Source: Planctomycetaceae bacterium (GTDB lineage Bacteria; Planctomycetota; Planctomycetia; Pirellulales; UBA1268). From it: a DNA stretch of 49,661 nucleotides. The notes under the pieces were generated by a model. The model saw nothing but the letters and a program-made list of their open reading frames with translations, had not been told where the DNA came from and ran no database searches. The stretch lies in the NCBI GenBank assembly GCA_005791575.1, contig SXWA01000266.1, positions 1 to 49,661 on the forward strand, written 5' to 3'. Each line of letters begins with the position of its first letter. Position 1 is the first letter of the stretch. The translations under genes and the position numbers were made by a program. This document shows, in pieces, positions 1-8,347 of this stretch.

Positions 1-199
1 CCCCAGAAGGGGGATCGCCCAAGGGTCTCTCTGGAAAAATTACGCTTTTAAATTGTTAGCCCGTTGAATTGACAATTGAAATAACGTAGTGTTAGCCCTC
101 TTGATGAGGTAGTGTCACAATAGGGTTCAGATTAGACATTAAGAATTCAGAAGACTCCTTGTCTGGTGTCATTACCACAACTTGCACAAAACGTCAAAT

Positions 200-1285
200 A
201 TGCTGAGGTCACTAAGAATTGAGAATTTTCGTTGTTTCCAAATGTTCGAGCTTCAGCAGCTTGGCAAGTTAAACTTGCTTGTTGGAACTAACAATAGTGG
301 TAAAACTTCAATTTTGGAAGCTGTACAACTTCTTAACGCTCAATCTAATCTTGAATCATTACGAGAAGTCATGATCGGTCGTGGTGAATATATTTTAAGT
401 GATGAACGAGGGAGTGGTCAAGAGCTAGATGTTCGTCACCTTTTTTATGGTCATGAAATTGATGAAGGCAGTAAGTTTTCAATCTTTGGTAATAATTATA
501 ATGACAATGAGAGAGAGGAAATCACGGTATCTATAAAGAAGACAGAACAACTGAACTTCTTTGAGGACTTACGGGAGTTTGTATTTGTCATTAAATGGTT
601 AGGGCTGAAGAATGAAAGTATTAAGCTACCCTTATCTTCTAAAGAAGGCTTGCCCTTAGATTACATGAAACGTGTTCGCAGGGACTTTAAAAATTTAGGC
701 TCAAAAACTCAATTTGTAACCTCTTCTTCTTTAACCAGTGAGAAAATGATCGAGATGTTTGATCAAGTTGTTTTAACACCAGAGGAAAATCTTGTTACAG
801 AAGCACTTCAGACGATCGAGCCAATGATTGAACGTATTGCTTCCGTTGGCTCTGAAACCTATAGGTCTAAAGGGTCTACAGGCTCACGTAGCGGTTTTGT
901 TGTCAGGCTCACCGATGGCGATCAACGCATACCGATTGGCAGTATGGGGGATGGAATATGGCGAATGCTAGGACTCACGTTAGCCATTGTTAATGCACAA
1001 AATGGTGTTTTATTAGTTGATGAAATTGATACCGGGCTTCACTTTCGTGCAATGTCTAATATGTGGAAGTTAATATGGGAAACTGCTAAACGGCTTAATG
1101 TTCAGATTTTTGCTACAACTCATAACAGTGATTGCTGGACAAGCCTTGCTGCAATTGCAAGTAATGACAACCCAAGTGAAGAGGGGATTACAATTCAGAG
1201 GATTGAAAAAGGTAAAAAAAGCAGTATTGTTTTTACGGAAAGACAAGTTTTAATTGCTGCTGAACGAGGAATTGAGGTGCGGTAG
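200..1285 (+). CDS. AAA family ATPase (AAA15/OLD-like), partner of TOPRIM protein
   Basis: The protein is an ABC/SMC-type ATPase. Its N-terminus LRSLRIENFRCF is the usual opening of RecF/OLD-like ATPases. Counted from ATG 200, Walker A (GTNNSGKTS) lies at residues 29-37. A signature-like GSMGDG segment, Walker B (LLVDEIDTGLHF) and an H-loop (FATTHN) follow near the C-terminus. About 361 residues is normal for a stand-alone AAA15 protein without a fused nuclease. The ORF track begins at TTG 182; I prefer ATG 200 because the conserved fold begins there, although neither start has a clear ribosome binding site. The stop is 3 nt from the next gene, which encodes a TOPRIM protein, so the two probably act together as in OLD-type or PARIS/Gabija-type anti-phage modules. 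That role is inference. Codon use is AT-rich, unlike the DNA after 3,045. Confidence 0.85.
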   Translation: MLRSLRIENFRCFQMFELQQLGKLNLLVGTNNSGKTSILEAVQLLNAQSNLESLREVMIGRGEYILSDERGSGQELDVRHLFYGHEIDEGSKFSIFGNNYNDNEREEITVSIKKTEQLNFFEDLREFVFVIKWLGLKNESIKLPLSSKEGLPLDYMKRVRRDFKNLGSKTQFVTSSSLTSEKMIEMFDQVVLTPEENLVTEALQTIEPMIERIASVGSETYRSKGSTGSRSGFVVRLTDGDQRIPIGSMGDGIWRMLGLTLAIVNAQNGVLLVDEIDTGLHFRAMSNMWKLIWETAKRLNVQIFATTHNSDCWTSLAAIASNDNPSEEGITIQRIEKGKKSSIVFTERQVLIAAERGIEVR

Positions 1286-1288
1286 ATC

Positions 1289-1939
1289 ATGGTTGATAAT
1301 TACTCAAGAGTTCTTCTCGTAGAGGGAAAATACGATCGTTTTGTTATACCAGAACTCATGGAAGCCAATGGTGTGAATTGGGGAACTCGGAAAAAAACGA
1401 TCGTTTTTATTCGCGATTATGAGGGTTATCAAAATTTAGTCGATCCAGAGGTAATCTCAACTGAACTACAAGCTTCTGGGCTTTCTGCGCTTGGAATAAT
1501 GATTGATGCTGATGATAACCCTACAGGACGTTGGCAAAGCGTTAGAAACGCAAGCTTGAAAAGCATTCCTGATCTTCCAGAAACTTTACCTGAAGATGGT
1601 TTGATACAGACTACGCCTACCGGAATCCGATTTGGAATTTGGATAATGCCTGATAACAAGATGCGTGGTATGTTGGAAACCTTCCTGATCTATATGATTC
1701 CAACAGATAGTGCAACACTCTGGCAGTTTGCCCAAGCAGTAACCCAAGAGGCTAAAAGTCAAGGTGCCGTATTTACAGACTCTCATCTTGATAAAGCTAA
1801 CATTTATACCTGGTTAGCTTGGCAGAATCCTCCAGGACGGCAACTACATCAAGCAATTATGGAACACATTTTGCATCCTAATCACCCTAATGCTCAGAAA
1901 TTTGTGATTTGGTTTAAGACTTTGTATGGTTTGATTTAA
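1289..1939 (+). CDS. TOPRIM-domain protein (DUF3226-like), partner of upstream ATPase
   Basis: This 216-residue protein begins VLLVEGKYDRFVI, giving the TOPRIM glutamate at about E12. The acidic pair follows in GIMIDADDN (D73, D75, D76). A later FGIWIMPDN..GMLETFL block resembles the DUF3226 family of OLD-like TOPRIM proteins. TOPRIM folds bind Mg2+ and occur in nucleases and topoisomerases. The start lies 3 nt after the ATPase stop, so the genes are almost certainly co-transcribed. Known two-gene ATPase/TOPRIM pairs include PARIS (AriA/AriB, where AriB is DUF4435) and the OLD and Gabija families, so a nuclease or toxin effector gated by the ATPase is a reasonable guess. Nothing in the sequence shows the target. 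Confidence 0.78.
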   Translation: MVDNYSRVLLVEGKYDRFVIPELMEANGVNWGTRKKTIVFIRDYEGYQNLVDPEVISTELQASGLSALGIMIDADDNPTGRWQSVRNASLKSIPDLPETLPEDGLIQTTPTGIRFGIWIMPDNKMRGMLETFLIYMIPTDSATLWQFAQAVTQEAKSQGAVFTDSHLDKANIYTWLAWQNPPGRQLHQAIMEHILHPNHPNAQKFVIWFKTLYGLI

Positions 1940-2143
1940 GGCGTTTTTTGAGTCAATGGTCTTCACCTGAAGGAAATATCTCTGCGTACCGAAACGGAAG
2001 AGTAGGGGCTAACCTTGAATAATTTGCAAATCGATCGCTTAAGCGTGTTGAATAGGCAAGGAAGTCTCTAGAACTCACTCCTTCCCCAAAAGTTGTGTTC
2101 TAGAGGTATTCTGTCCATTGAAGAAGAAGTTGAGGACTTAACC
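1940..2143. other. Intergenic leader of metK (cyanobacterial part)
   Basis: This gap of about 200 bases contains a perfect 10-nt palindrome CGCTTAAGCG (2036-2045) directly after a CGATCG. It also holds a 9-bp inverted repeat and a crossing 5-bp repeat (listed separately), and a GAGGA ribosome binding site at 2132-2136, 7 nt before TTG 2144. I see no convincing -35/-10 pair and no coding potential. Confidence 0.6.
2060..2105 (+). promoter_or_regulatory. Possible pseudoknot/stem-loop in metK 5' leader
   Basis: CTCTAGAAC (2066-2074) pairs perfectly with GTTCTAGAG (2097-2105). GGAAG (2060-2064), just 5' of that stem, can pair with CTTCC (2081-2085) inside its loop. The two pairings cross, giving an H-type pseudoknot topology followed by an A-rich linker. 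The leader precedes a SAM synthetase gene, so a SAM-sensing role is tempting. However, the sequence does not match a riboswitch class I can name, and a 1-nt first linker across a 9-bp stem is sterically awkward. Confidence 0.35.
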
Positions 2144-3373
2144 TTGAACCGTCGTTATCTCTTTACCTCGGAATCCGTAACTGAAGGACATCCCGACAAA
2201 ATCTGCGATCAAATTTCCGACACTATTTTAGATACCCTCTTGGCTGGCGATCCGGCCAGCCGCGTGGCAGCGGAAGTGGTGGTCAATACGGGTTTGGTGT
2301 TGATCACGGGTGAAATTACCTCTAAAACCAAGGTCAACTATATTGATCTAGCACGGGAAAAAATCAAAGAAATTGGCTATGTGGGCGAAGACAGTGGTTT
2401 TTCCGCTAACAGTTGCTCGGTCTTGATTGCGTTAGATGCCCAATCCCCGGACATTGCTCAAGGGGTTGATTCCGCCCAAGAACAGCGCCATCAGTTGAGC
2501 GAAGAAGAGTTGGATGCGATCGGCGCAGGCGACCAAGGTTTGATTTTTGGTTTTGCTTGCAATGAAACCCCTGAATTGATGCCCTTGCCCATTAGTTTGG
2601 CTCACCGGGTTGCTCGGCAACTCTCCGTGGTACGGAAAAATGGGACTCTCCCTTACCTTCGTCCTGATGGTAAAAGTCAAGTGACGATCGCCTATGAGAA
2701 TGGGCTACCCGTAGCGATCGATACGATTTTGATCTCTACCCAACACGCCCCTAGTATTGGAGACATTACTGGAGAGGCCGAAGTGCAAGCCAAAATCAAA
2801 GCGGATCTCTGGGAAGAGGTGGTCAAGCCTGTCTTTGGGGATATTTCCATCAAACCCGATGATGCTACGCGCTTTTTAGTCAATCCCACGGGCAAATTTG
2901 TCGTAGGCGGTCCCCAGGGGGATGCAGGGCTGACAGGACGCAAGATCATTGTGGATACCTACGGTGGCTATTCTCGACATGGGGGTGGCGCTTTTTCCGG
3001 TAAGGATCCCACCAAGGTCGATCGCAGTGCCGCCTACATGGCCCGCCACGTCGCCAAGACGATCGTCGCTTCGGGTCTCGCCGACCGCTGCGAGGTGCAG
3101 TTGGCCTATGCGATCGGCGTCAGCGCGCCGGTCAGCGTGCGGGTCGACACCGAAGGCACCGGCAAGGTGAGCGACGAGGCGCTGTGCACGCTGGCCCGCG
3201 AGTTCTTCCCGCTCACCCCGCGCGGGATCATCGACTACCTCGACCTGCGGCGGCCGATCTACCGGCGGACCGCGGCGGGGGGCCACTTTGGCCGCAGCGA
3301 GTTCTCCTGGGAGAAGACCGACCGGGCGGCAGCCCTCGCCGATGCCGCCCGTGGCACCGGTCGGGTCAGCTGA
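2144..3373 (+). CDS. metK: S-adenosylmethionine synthetase, chimeric reading frame
   Basis: MetK makes SAM from ATP and methionine. The N-terminus [24 protein letters not shown], the GAGDQG motif and the glycine-rich [19 protein letters not shown] motif are all present, and the total length of about 409 residues is normal. TTG 2144 is chosen as start because GAGGA sits 7 nt upstream and family members begin just before RRYLFTSES; the ORF-track start at 2093 would add a non-conserved tail. Residues up to roughly 290 are cyanobacterial in sequence and AT-rich in codons. From [20 protein letters not shown] onward the codons are strongly GC-rich and the C-terminus ([17 protein letters not shown]) is of another bacterial type. 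The frame is intact but almost certainly joins two organisms. Confidence 0.93.
   Translation: MNRRYLFTSESVTEGHPDKICDQISDTILDTLLAGDPASRVAAEVVVNTGLVLITGEITSKTKVNYIDLAREKIKEIGYVGEDSGFSANSCSVLIALDAQSPDIAQGVDSAQEQRHQLSEEELDAIGAGDQGLIFGFACNETPELMPLPISLAHRVARQLSVVRKNGTLPYLRPDGKSQVTIAYENGLPVAIDTILISTQHAPSIGDITGEAEVQAKIKADLWEEVVKPVFGDISIKPDDATRFLVNPTGKFVVGGPQGDAGLTGRKIIVDTYGGYSRHGGGAFSGKDPTKVDRSAAYMARHVAKTIVASGLADRCEVQLAYAIGVSAPVSVRVDTEGTGKVSDEALCTLAREFFPLTPRGIIDYLDLRRPIYRRTAAGGHFGRSEFSWEKTDRAAALADAARGTGRVS
3001..3050. other. Composition breakpoint / probable contig-chimera junction inside metK
   Basis: Upstream DNA is about 40% GC with A/T-rich third positions and eight CGATCG sites that I can count in 3 kb. 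Downstream DNA is around 70% GC for the remaining 46.6 kb. The change falls in the codons for [20 protein letters not shown], one of the most conserved MetK stretches, where two distant genomes can share a long exact match. Confidence 0.85.
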
Positions 3374-3435
3374 CCCCGGGCGGTGGGACCGTGCGGTTCG
3401 GTAGCCATGGCGATCGTCAGCGTGACCGGGGGCCG

Positions 3436-4479
3436 ATGAAACGGGGCCGAAGACCCACAGGTGCGCTGGCGATGGATCGTCAGGAGCCCGACGAGATCGC
3501 GACGGCGTTGACCGCGGTGACGCGGGTGCTTGTCGGCGTGGTGCCGTTGGCCTGCGCCATGATCCTGTGTGGCCGGCGGTTGGCTGGTGCACTTGCCGGC
3601 AGCAGCCAACCGGGCGCCTTGATCCTGGCCACGCTCGTCGGCCTGCTCCTCGTGCTGGCCGCCGACACCACGGTGCGGATCAGGCGCAGACGGGGGACAT
3701 GGGAATGGCAGCCGCTCGCTGCCCGCCTCGCGATGGCCTGCGGCGTCGCGGCGCTCGTGCCTCCTTTGCCCTGGCCGGCACGGTGGTGGCCAGCAGTCGC
3801 CATCGCCGGCACGGGATTGGCGGCCACGGCCGGCCCGGGCCGCCTGGCGACGGCCGGCACCGGCTTGATCGGCATCGCCCGCCGCGTCGTCAGGGGAGTC
3901 CGCGTCGTCAGGAGAGTCCGCGTCGTCAGGGGAGTCAGGGGAATGGGACTGCCCCCTGCCGGCGCGCCCAAACCGCCGCGGCGGTCGGCGCGGAGGAGCC
4001 GCGACGCCATGCCCACCCCAGCCGACCATCCGCTGGCTCCTTCGCGCTTCGCATCCGCCGCCCCTACCCCATCCGATCCACGCGACGATGCCCGGGGCGA
4101 GGCGTCTGCGGACGAGGCCCTGTCGGAGATCACACCCCCGCACCCTGCCGATCTCCCCGTCGGTGCCGCGGTGTCGCAGTGGCTCGCACGATTCCGGCGC
4201 GGCGACGATGGAGCCGACTGCCTCCGGGGGCGGCTGACCATCGGCCTGCCGATCGGCGAACGGACCGGCCACGGCCATGTCGCGTTCTGCCCTCCGTTCG
4301 CCGCCACACCGCGGATCGACCTGACGGCGACGGCCGAGGCCGCCGAGGTCGAGGTGACGGCGGTCGAGATCCTCCCCTGGGGGGCGCGGATCGAGTGTCG
4401 GCTCGAGCAGGCCGCCGACGAACCGGTCACGGTGATCGTGTCGTTCGCCGCCGTGGATGCGGTTGCCCCGGCCGCGTGA
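3436..4479 (+). CDS. Hypothetical multi-pass membrane protein
   Basis: I do not recognise a family. From ATG 3436 the protein is 347 residues. Hydrophobic segments lie near residues 30-47 (VLVGVVPLACAMIL), 60-78 (ALILATLVGLLLVLAAD), 95-112 and 115-135. Then come an Arg/Val repeat region (RRVVRGVRVVRRVRVVRGVRG) encoded by an 18-nt tandem repeat, a low-complexity Ala/Pro linker, and a folded-looking C-terminal domain (about 235-345, QWLARFRRG..GRLTIGLPIGERTGHGHVAFCPPF) that ends in beta-strand-like hydrophobic alternation. ATG 3472 (MDRQEPDE) is an alternative start. It is followed by a 37-residue membrane protein and the sugar-nucleotide genes, suggesting a role at the envelope; that is inference only. 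Confidence 0.65.
   Translation: MKRGRRPTGALAMDRQEPDEIATALTAVTRVLVGVVPLACAMILCGRRLAGALAGSSQPGALILATLVGLLLVLAADTTVRIRRRRGTWEWQPLAARLAMACGVAALVPPLPWPARWWPAVAIAGTGLAATAGPGRLATAGTGLIGIARRVVRGVRVVRRVRVVRGVRGMGLPPAGAPKPPRRSARRSRDAMPTPADHPLAPSRFASAAPTPSDPRDDARGEASADEALSEITPPHPADLPVGAAVSQWLARFRRGDDGADCLRGRLTIGLPIGERTGHGHVAFCPPFAATPRIDLTATAEAAEVEVTAVEILPWGARIECRLEQAADEPVTVIVSFAAVDAVAPAA
3883..3936 (+). repeat. In-frame 18-nt tandem repeat, three copies
   Basis: CGCGTCGTCAGGGGAGTC occurs at 3883-3900, 3901-3918 (with one substitution) and 3919-3936. The unit is a multiple of three, so the membrane protein frame is kept; each copy encodes an Arg-Val-Val-Arg type hexapeptide. Confidence 0.9.
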
Positions 4480-4513
4480 CCGCTTCCGCCTGACCCCACA
4501 GGTTGCAATCCCG

Positions 4514-4627
4514 ATGGCACGCTGGCCCCAACGCCTGTGGACGACGCTGTTCACCTACGGGGTGATCTTCGCCGGCTTTCCCTTGCTGGCGTGGTTGCTC
4601 TACCGCTGGGTGCGTGGAGGAGGGTGA
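4514..4627 (+). CDS. 37-residue single-pass membrane miniprotein
   Basis: This ORF is too short for the track. ATG 4514 opens MARWPQRLWTTLF, then one hydrophobic helix (TYGVIFAGFPLLAWLLY) and a basic tail RWVRGGG. The stop TGA (4625-4627) overlaps the ATG of the uridylyltransferase by one base (TGATG), a classic translational-coupling arrangement. The codons GGA GGA GGG before its stop also form the Shine-Dalgarno of the next gene. Positive charges on both sides of a single helix fit a real small membrane protein. It could alternatively be only a coupling leader. No family is recognised. Confidence 0.55.
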   Translation: MARWPQRLWTTLFTYGVIFAGFPLLAWLLYRWVRGGG

Positions 4628-6129
4628 TGGCAGTGGATCCTTTTGCGAACAGTGATGCCGAACCACCGTCCGCTCCGCCTCCCGCCGCGGTCGCCGTGAC
4701 GCGCGCCGCCGGTCAGCGGCACCTGTTCGCCCACTGGGACCGGCTCGACACGACGGCCCGGCGCCGCTTGCTCGGGCAACTCGCCGCGATCGACTGGCCG
4801 CTCGTCGGCGCGCTCACCGGCCGCGTCCGCGACGGGGCGCTGGCCCTCCCGGCGGCCGAATCGGCCTTCGACCTGAAGACGGCGATCACCCCCCCCTGCC
4901 GTCGGCTCCACGGGGCCGATCGGGCTGACGGCCGCGCCGTGGGCGACCGCGGCCGGGAGGCACTCGCAGCCGGTGCCGTGGGGGCGATCCTCGTCGCCGG
5001 TGGGCAGGGAACACGGCTGGGCTGCACCGGCCCCAAAGGGCTGTGCGCGGTGGGCCCGCTCTCCGGGGCGACGCTCTTCGAGGTGCTCCTCGGCCGCCTC
5101 GTGGCAATCCGCCGCCGGTATGGCCGTGGCGTGCCGCTGGCGATCATGACCAGTTCCGCGACCGATGCAGAGACGCGCCACTACCTCGAGACCCACGCCT
5201 GGTGCGGGCTCGAGCCGGATCAGGTGCTGCTCTTCCGCCAGCAGGATCTTCCCGCCTTCGATGCCGCTTCCGCCGACATCCTCCTCGATGCCCCGGATCA
5301 TGTCGCCCTCGCGCCCGACGGCCACGGCGGCATGCTCAGCGCGCTGGCCGCCATCGGCGGCCTCGACTGGTTCCGCCGTCGGGGAGTCGCCCACGTGGCG
5401 AGCTTCCAGGTGGACAATCCGCTGGCGATGCCGCTCGACCCCGGGTTCCTCGGTGAGCACCTCCGTGCCGACGCCGAATTCACGCTTCAGGTCGTCCGCA
5501 AGCGCGAGCCCGGAGAGAAGGTGGGCGTGGTGGCGACCAGTGGCGGAGTCACGCAGGTGGTCGAATACAGCGATCTGCCCACGGATGCCGCCGCCGCCCG
5601 CCTTCCCGACGGCACCCTGCGCCTCCACGCCGGCAGCATCGCCGTCCATGCGTTCGCACTCGACTTCCTCGCGCGCTGTGCGGGGCGTGCCGACGCCCTC
5701 CCGCTCCATGCCGCCCGCAAGGTGGTCGCCTGCCTGGATGCCGAGGGGCTTCGCTTCACCCCTGTCAGCCCGAATGCCGTCAAGTTCGAACGCTTCATCT
5801 TCGATCTCCTGCCACTCGCGACCCGCGTCTGCCTCGTGGAGATCGATCCCGCCGAGGGCTTCGCACCGCTGAAGAACCCGAGCGGATCGACCGCCGACTC
5901 ACCGGAGCACGTCCGGGCGGCACTCCTGGCCCGGGCGCGGGTGCTGCTCGCCGAAGCCGGCGTGGCCGTCGCCGACGGTGTCGCCGTCGAGCTCGACGCC
6001 GCCACCGTGCTCGACGCGGAAGACATCGCGGCTGTCGTTCCCCGCGGCCAATTGATCGACACGCCCACCGTCGTGGTGGGCCCATCCCGGCACACGGCGG
6101 GAGCCCGACACACACAGGGAGGTGAATGA
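4627..6129 (+). CDS. UDPGP-family UTP--sugar-1-phosphate uridylyltransferase
   Basis: The enzyme transfers UMP from UTP to a sugar 1-phosphate (GlcNAc-1-P or glucose-1-P), making UDP-sugars for envelope glycans. The nucleotide-binding motif LVAGGQGTRLGCTGPKGL lies at residues 122-139. Downstream blocks IMTSSATDAETRHYLE, LLFRQQDLPAFD, HGGMLSALAAIGGLDWFRRRGVAHVASFQVDNPL and the C-terminal NAVKFERFIFDLLP..CLVEIDPAEGFAPLKN are typical of the UAP1/UDPGP fold, as is the length of 500 residues. The start ATG 4627 has GGAGG 6 nt upstream; the track start at 4537 reads through the overlapping miniprotein. Glucose versus GlcNAc specificity cannot be read from the sequence. Its stop overlaps the guanylyltransferase start by 4 nt. 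Confidence 0.9.
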   Translation: MAVDPFANSDAEPPSAPPPAAVAVTRAAGQRHLFAHWDRLDTTARRRLLGQLAAIDWPLVGALTGRVRDGALALPAAESAFDLKTAITPPCRRLHGADRADGRAVGDRGREALAAGAVGAILVAGGQGTRLGCTGPKGLCAVGPLSGATLFEVLLGRLVAIRRRYGRGVPLAIMTSSATDAETRHYLETHAWCGLEPDQVLLFRQQDLPAFDAASADILLDAPDHVALAPDGHGGMLSALAAIGGLDWFRRRGVAHVASFQVDNPLAMPLDPGFLGEHLRADAEFTLQVVRKREPGEKVGVVATSGGVTQVVEYSDLPTDAAAARLPDGTLRLHAGSIAVHAFALDFLARCAGRADALPLHAARKVVACLDAEGLRFTPVSPNAVKFERFIFDLLPLATRVCLVEIDPAEGFAPLKNPSGSTADSPEHVRAALLARARVLLAEAGVAVADGVAVELDAATVLDAEDIAAVVPRGQLIDTPTVVVGPSRHTAGARHTQGGE

Positions 6130-7205
6130 TGCTGCATGTGGTGATCATGGCCGGCGGTTCCGGCACCCGTTTCTGGCCGGCGAGCCGCGCGGCGCAGCCG
6201 AAGCAGTTGCTGCAGTTGGCCGGGCCGCGGACCCTGCTCCAGGCCACGGTCGACCGGCTGGACGGACTCGTCCCCCGCGAATCGATCCTCGTGGTCACCG
6301 CGGAACGGCTCCTTCCGGCCGTACGGCAGCAGCTCCCTGAGGTTCCGGAGAGTGGGCTGGTGGGGGAGCCCTGCAAGCGCGACACCGCCCCGTGCATCGG
6401 ACTGGCGGCCCTGCTCGTGGCCCGGCACGACCCGGACGCAACGCTGGCGGTGATGCCCTCCGACCATGTCATCGATCCGGCCGCCGCGTTCCGCGATGCG
6501 ATCCGCCAGGCGGCCGCCCTCGTCGACGAGGATCCCGCCCGTCTCGTGACCTTCGGCATCAAGCCCACCTATCCCGCCGAGGGATTCGGCTACATCCAAC
6601 AGGGGCAACGCCTCCCCGGCGCAGGTGCCGCGGTGCACCGGGTGGCCCGGTTCAAGGAGAAGCCCCCGGCGGCGGTCGCTGCCGAGTACCTCGCCGCCGG
6701 CACCTACCTGTGGAATGCCGGCATCTTCGTCTGGAAGGCGCGGACGATCATCGCCGCCCTCGCCGAGCGCCAGCCGGAGTGCCTGGCCCACCTCCATGCG
6801 ATCGTGGCCGCCTGGGACGGTCCCGACCGTGCCACCGTGTTCGCGCGTGAGTTCGCCGCCATCCGCGGCATCTCCATCGACTACGCGGTTCTCGAACATG
6901 CCCACGACGTGCTCGTGGTGGAGGCGCCGTTCGGGTGGGACGATCTCGGCGGCTGGTCGGCGGTGGCCCGGCAGCGGGGCGCCGATGCCGACGGCAACAC
7001 CGTGGTGGGCCGGCACCTTGCCATCGACTCCGTGCGGACCATCATCCATGCCGACGGCGACCATCTCGTGGTCACGATGGGGCTGGAGGATATGCTGGTG
7101 GTGCACACGGCCGATGCCACCCTCGTGGCCGATCGTTCCCACGAGGAATCGGTGCGACGGGTGGTGGCGGAACTCGAGAAACGGGGCTGGCGGGAGTTTC
7201 TCTGA
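6126..7205 (+). CDS. manC: Mannose-1-phosphate guanylyltransferase
   Basis: The enzyme forms GDP-mannose from GTP and mannose-1-phosphate, a precursor for surface polysaccharide and glycan synthesis. The N-terminal signature MAGGSGTRFWPASRAAQPKQLL (residues 8-29) carries the GTP loop and the PKQ lysine. Further family blocks are MPSDHVI, FGIKPTYPAEGFGYIQQG, FKEKP, YLWNAGIFVWKA and the sugar-binding SIDYAVLEHAH..FGWDDLGGWSAV. At 359 residues it is the short form without a fused phosphomannose isomerase. ATG 6126 overlaps the upstream stop (ATGA); ATG 6129 directly after it is equally possible. With the preceding gene it makes a sugar-nucleotide supply pair. Confidence 0.93.
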   Translation: MMLHVVIMAGGSGTRFWPASRAAQPKQLLQLAGPRTLLQATVDRLDGLVPRESILVVTAERLLPAVRQQLPEVPESGLVGEPCKRDTAPCIGLAALLVARHDPDATLAVMPSDHVIDPAAAFRDAIRQAAALVDEDPARLVTFGIKPTYPAEGFGYIQQGQRLPGAGAAVHRVARFKEKPPAAVAAEYLAAGTYLWNAGIFVWKARTIIAALAERQPECLAHLHAIVAAWDGPDRATVFAREFAAIRGISIDYAVLEHAHDVLVVEAPFGWDDLGGWSAVARQRGADADGNTVVGRHLAIDSVRTIIHADGDHLVVTMGLEDMLVVHTADATLVADRSHEESVRRVVAELEKRGWREFL

Positions 7206-7207
7206 CC

Positions 7208-8347
7208 ATGCTCCGGGTTGCCACGGAAGACGACGGGTTCACGCAGCCGGCCGGACCACCGGACCGGCTGTTCGGTGCCGTGACGGCCGCGCTCGTCGGT
7301 CTCACCCTGCCATTCCTCGCGGCGTCATTCACGGGGGTGGCGAAAGCCACGGAGCCGTCCGTGCCGTCGGAACATTCCGGGCAGACCGTGCCTTCCGGGC
7401 AGACCGTGCCGACCGCCCCCGACGGCGCGGATGCCCAGCGCCCGGCACCCGGGAGCCCCGTCTGGGTGGAGGCGGTGCGGCGGGCCGCCGAAGCCCTCGA
7501 ATGGTCCGACGAGGTCATCCGTCACGATTGGCGGATCCAGCGCCGGCCAGGCAGCGAAGCCTGCCGGATCCTCGACCCCACCGAGCAGATCGTGACCAGC
7601 GGAACCCCGGCCGAATGCCGCGCGCGTTTCGAGGCTCTCGCAGCCGCCGGCACGATCCCGCCGCAGCACGGCCCGACTGTGGTCGTGCTCCACGGGCTCG
7701 GCGAGGGGCGCTCGTCGATGCGGCCGCTCGTGGAGCACCTCCGCGAGCGTGTCGACGGCACCGTGGTGGCATTCGGCTACGCGAGCCCACGGGCCGGTCT
7801 CGCCGACCACGGAACGGCATTGGCGCGCGTCGTCGCCGCGCTCCCGGCCGGGGAGCCGGTGAGCTTCGTCGGCCACAGCCTCGGCAATCTCGTCGTCCGT
7901 CGCTGGATGCGCTCGGCGCCGGCGGACGATCTCGCCCGGGTGCGGCGGATGGTGATGCTCGGCGCCCCCAACCAGGGATCGGAATTGGCCCGGCTCGCCT
8001 CGCGTGTGTGGCTCCTGACGGCGCTCTCCGACGGCGCTGCCCGTGAACTGGTGGTGGATTGGGCGCGGGTGGCCCCCGATCTGGCGGTGCCCCCCTGCTC
8101 GTTCGGCATCATCGCCGGAGGCCGGGGGGACGGCCGCGGGTTCAGTACGCTGCTCGAGGGTGACGACGACGCCGTGGTGCGGGTCGATGAAACTCGCCTC
8201 GACGGCGCCGATGACTTTCTCGTCGTGCCCGTCCACCACGCCGCCATGATGCGCCATCCCGCCGTGCAGCGGGCGACCGTGTCGTTCCTGACCCACGGGC
8301 GGTTCGCTGCCGACGCCTCTCCGCCACCGGTCATTCCCGCTCCATGA
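7208..8347 (+). CDS. Secreted alpha/beta hydrolase (lipase/acylhydrolase-like)
   Basis: The protein has 379 residues. A hydrophobic stretch (LFGAVTAALVGLTLPFLAASF, 21-41) acts as signal peptide or anchor. A Pro/Ser/Thr linker with a duplicated SGQTVP unit follows. The hydrolase core begins with VVVLHGLGEGRSSM (oxyanion HG at about 162-163) and carries the nucleophile elbow GHSLGN (Ser about 224). Acid and His candidates lie in GADDFLVVPVHHAAMMRHP. The GHSLGN elbow and MLGAPNQGSELA block resemble triacylglycerol-lipase/esterase LipB-like proteins that act outside the cytoplasm. ATG 7208 follows the guanylyltransferase stop by 2 nt, and its own stop overlaps ruvX by 4 nt. The substrate is unknown. 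Confidence 0.82.
   Translation: MLRVATEDDGFTQPAGPPDRLFGAVTAALVGLTLPFLAASFTGVAKATEPSVPSEHSGQTVPSGQTVPTAPDGADAQRPAPGSPVWVEAVRRAAEALEWSDEVIRHDWRIQRRPGSEACRILDPTEQIVTSGTPAECRARFEALAAAGTIPPQHGPTVVVLHGLGEGRSSMRPLVEHLRERVDGTVVAFGYASPRAGLADHGTALARVVAALPAGEPVSFVGHSLGNLVVRRWMRSAPADDLARVRRMVMLGAPNQGSELARLASRVWLLTALSDGAARELVVDWARVAPDLAVPPCSFGIIAGGRGDGRGFSTLLEGDDDAVVRVDETRLDGADDFLVVPVHHAAMMRHPAVQRATVSFLTHGRFAADASPPPVIPAP
7375..7410 (+). repeat. In-frame 18-nt direct duplication
   Basis: TTCCGGGCAGACCGTGCC occurs twice head to tail (7375-7392 and 7393-7410) in the linker of the secreted hydrolase, encoding repeated SGQTVP. Confidence 0.9.

Noticed and set aside
2060-2105. Known SAM riboswitch
   Set aside because: I could not match the sequence to any SAM class consensus; reported only as a possible structure.
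2900-3100. Horizontal transfer replacing part of metK
   Set aside because: The composition changes permanently, not as an island with two borders, and the switch sits on a conserved k-mer; a chimera explains it more simply.
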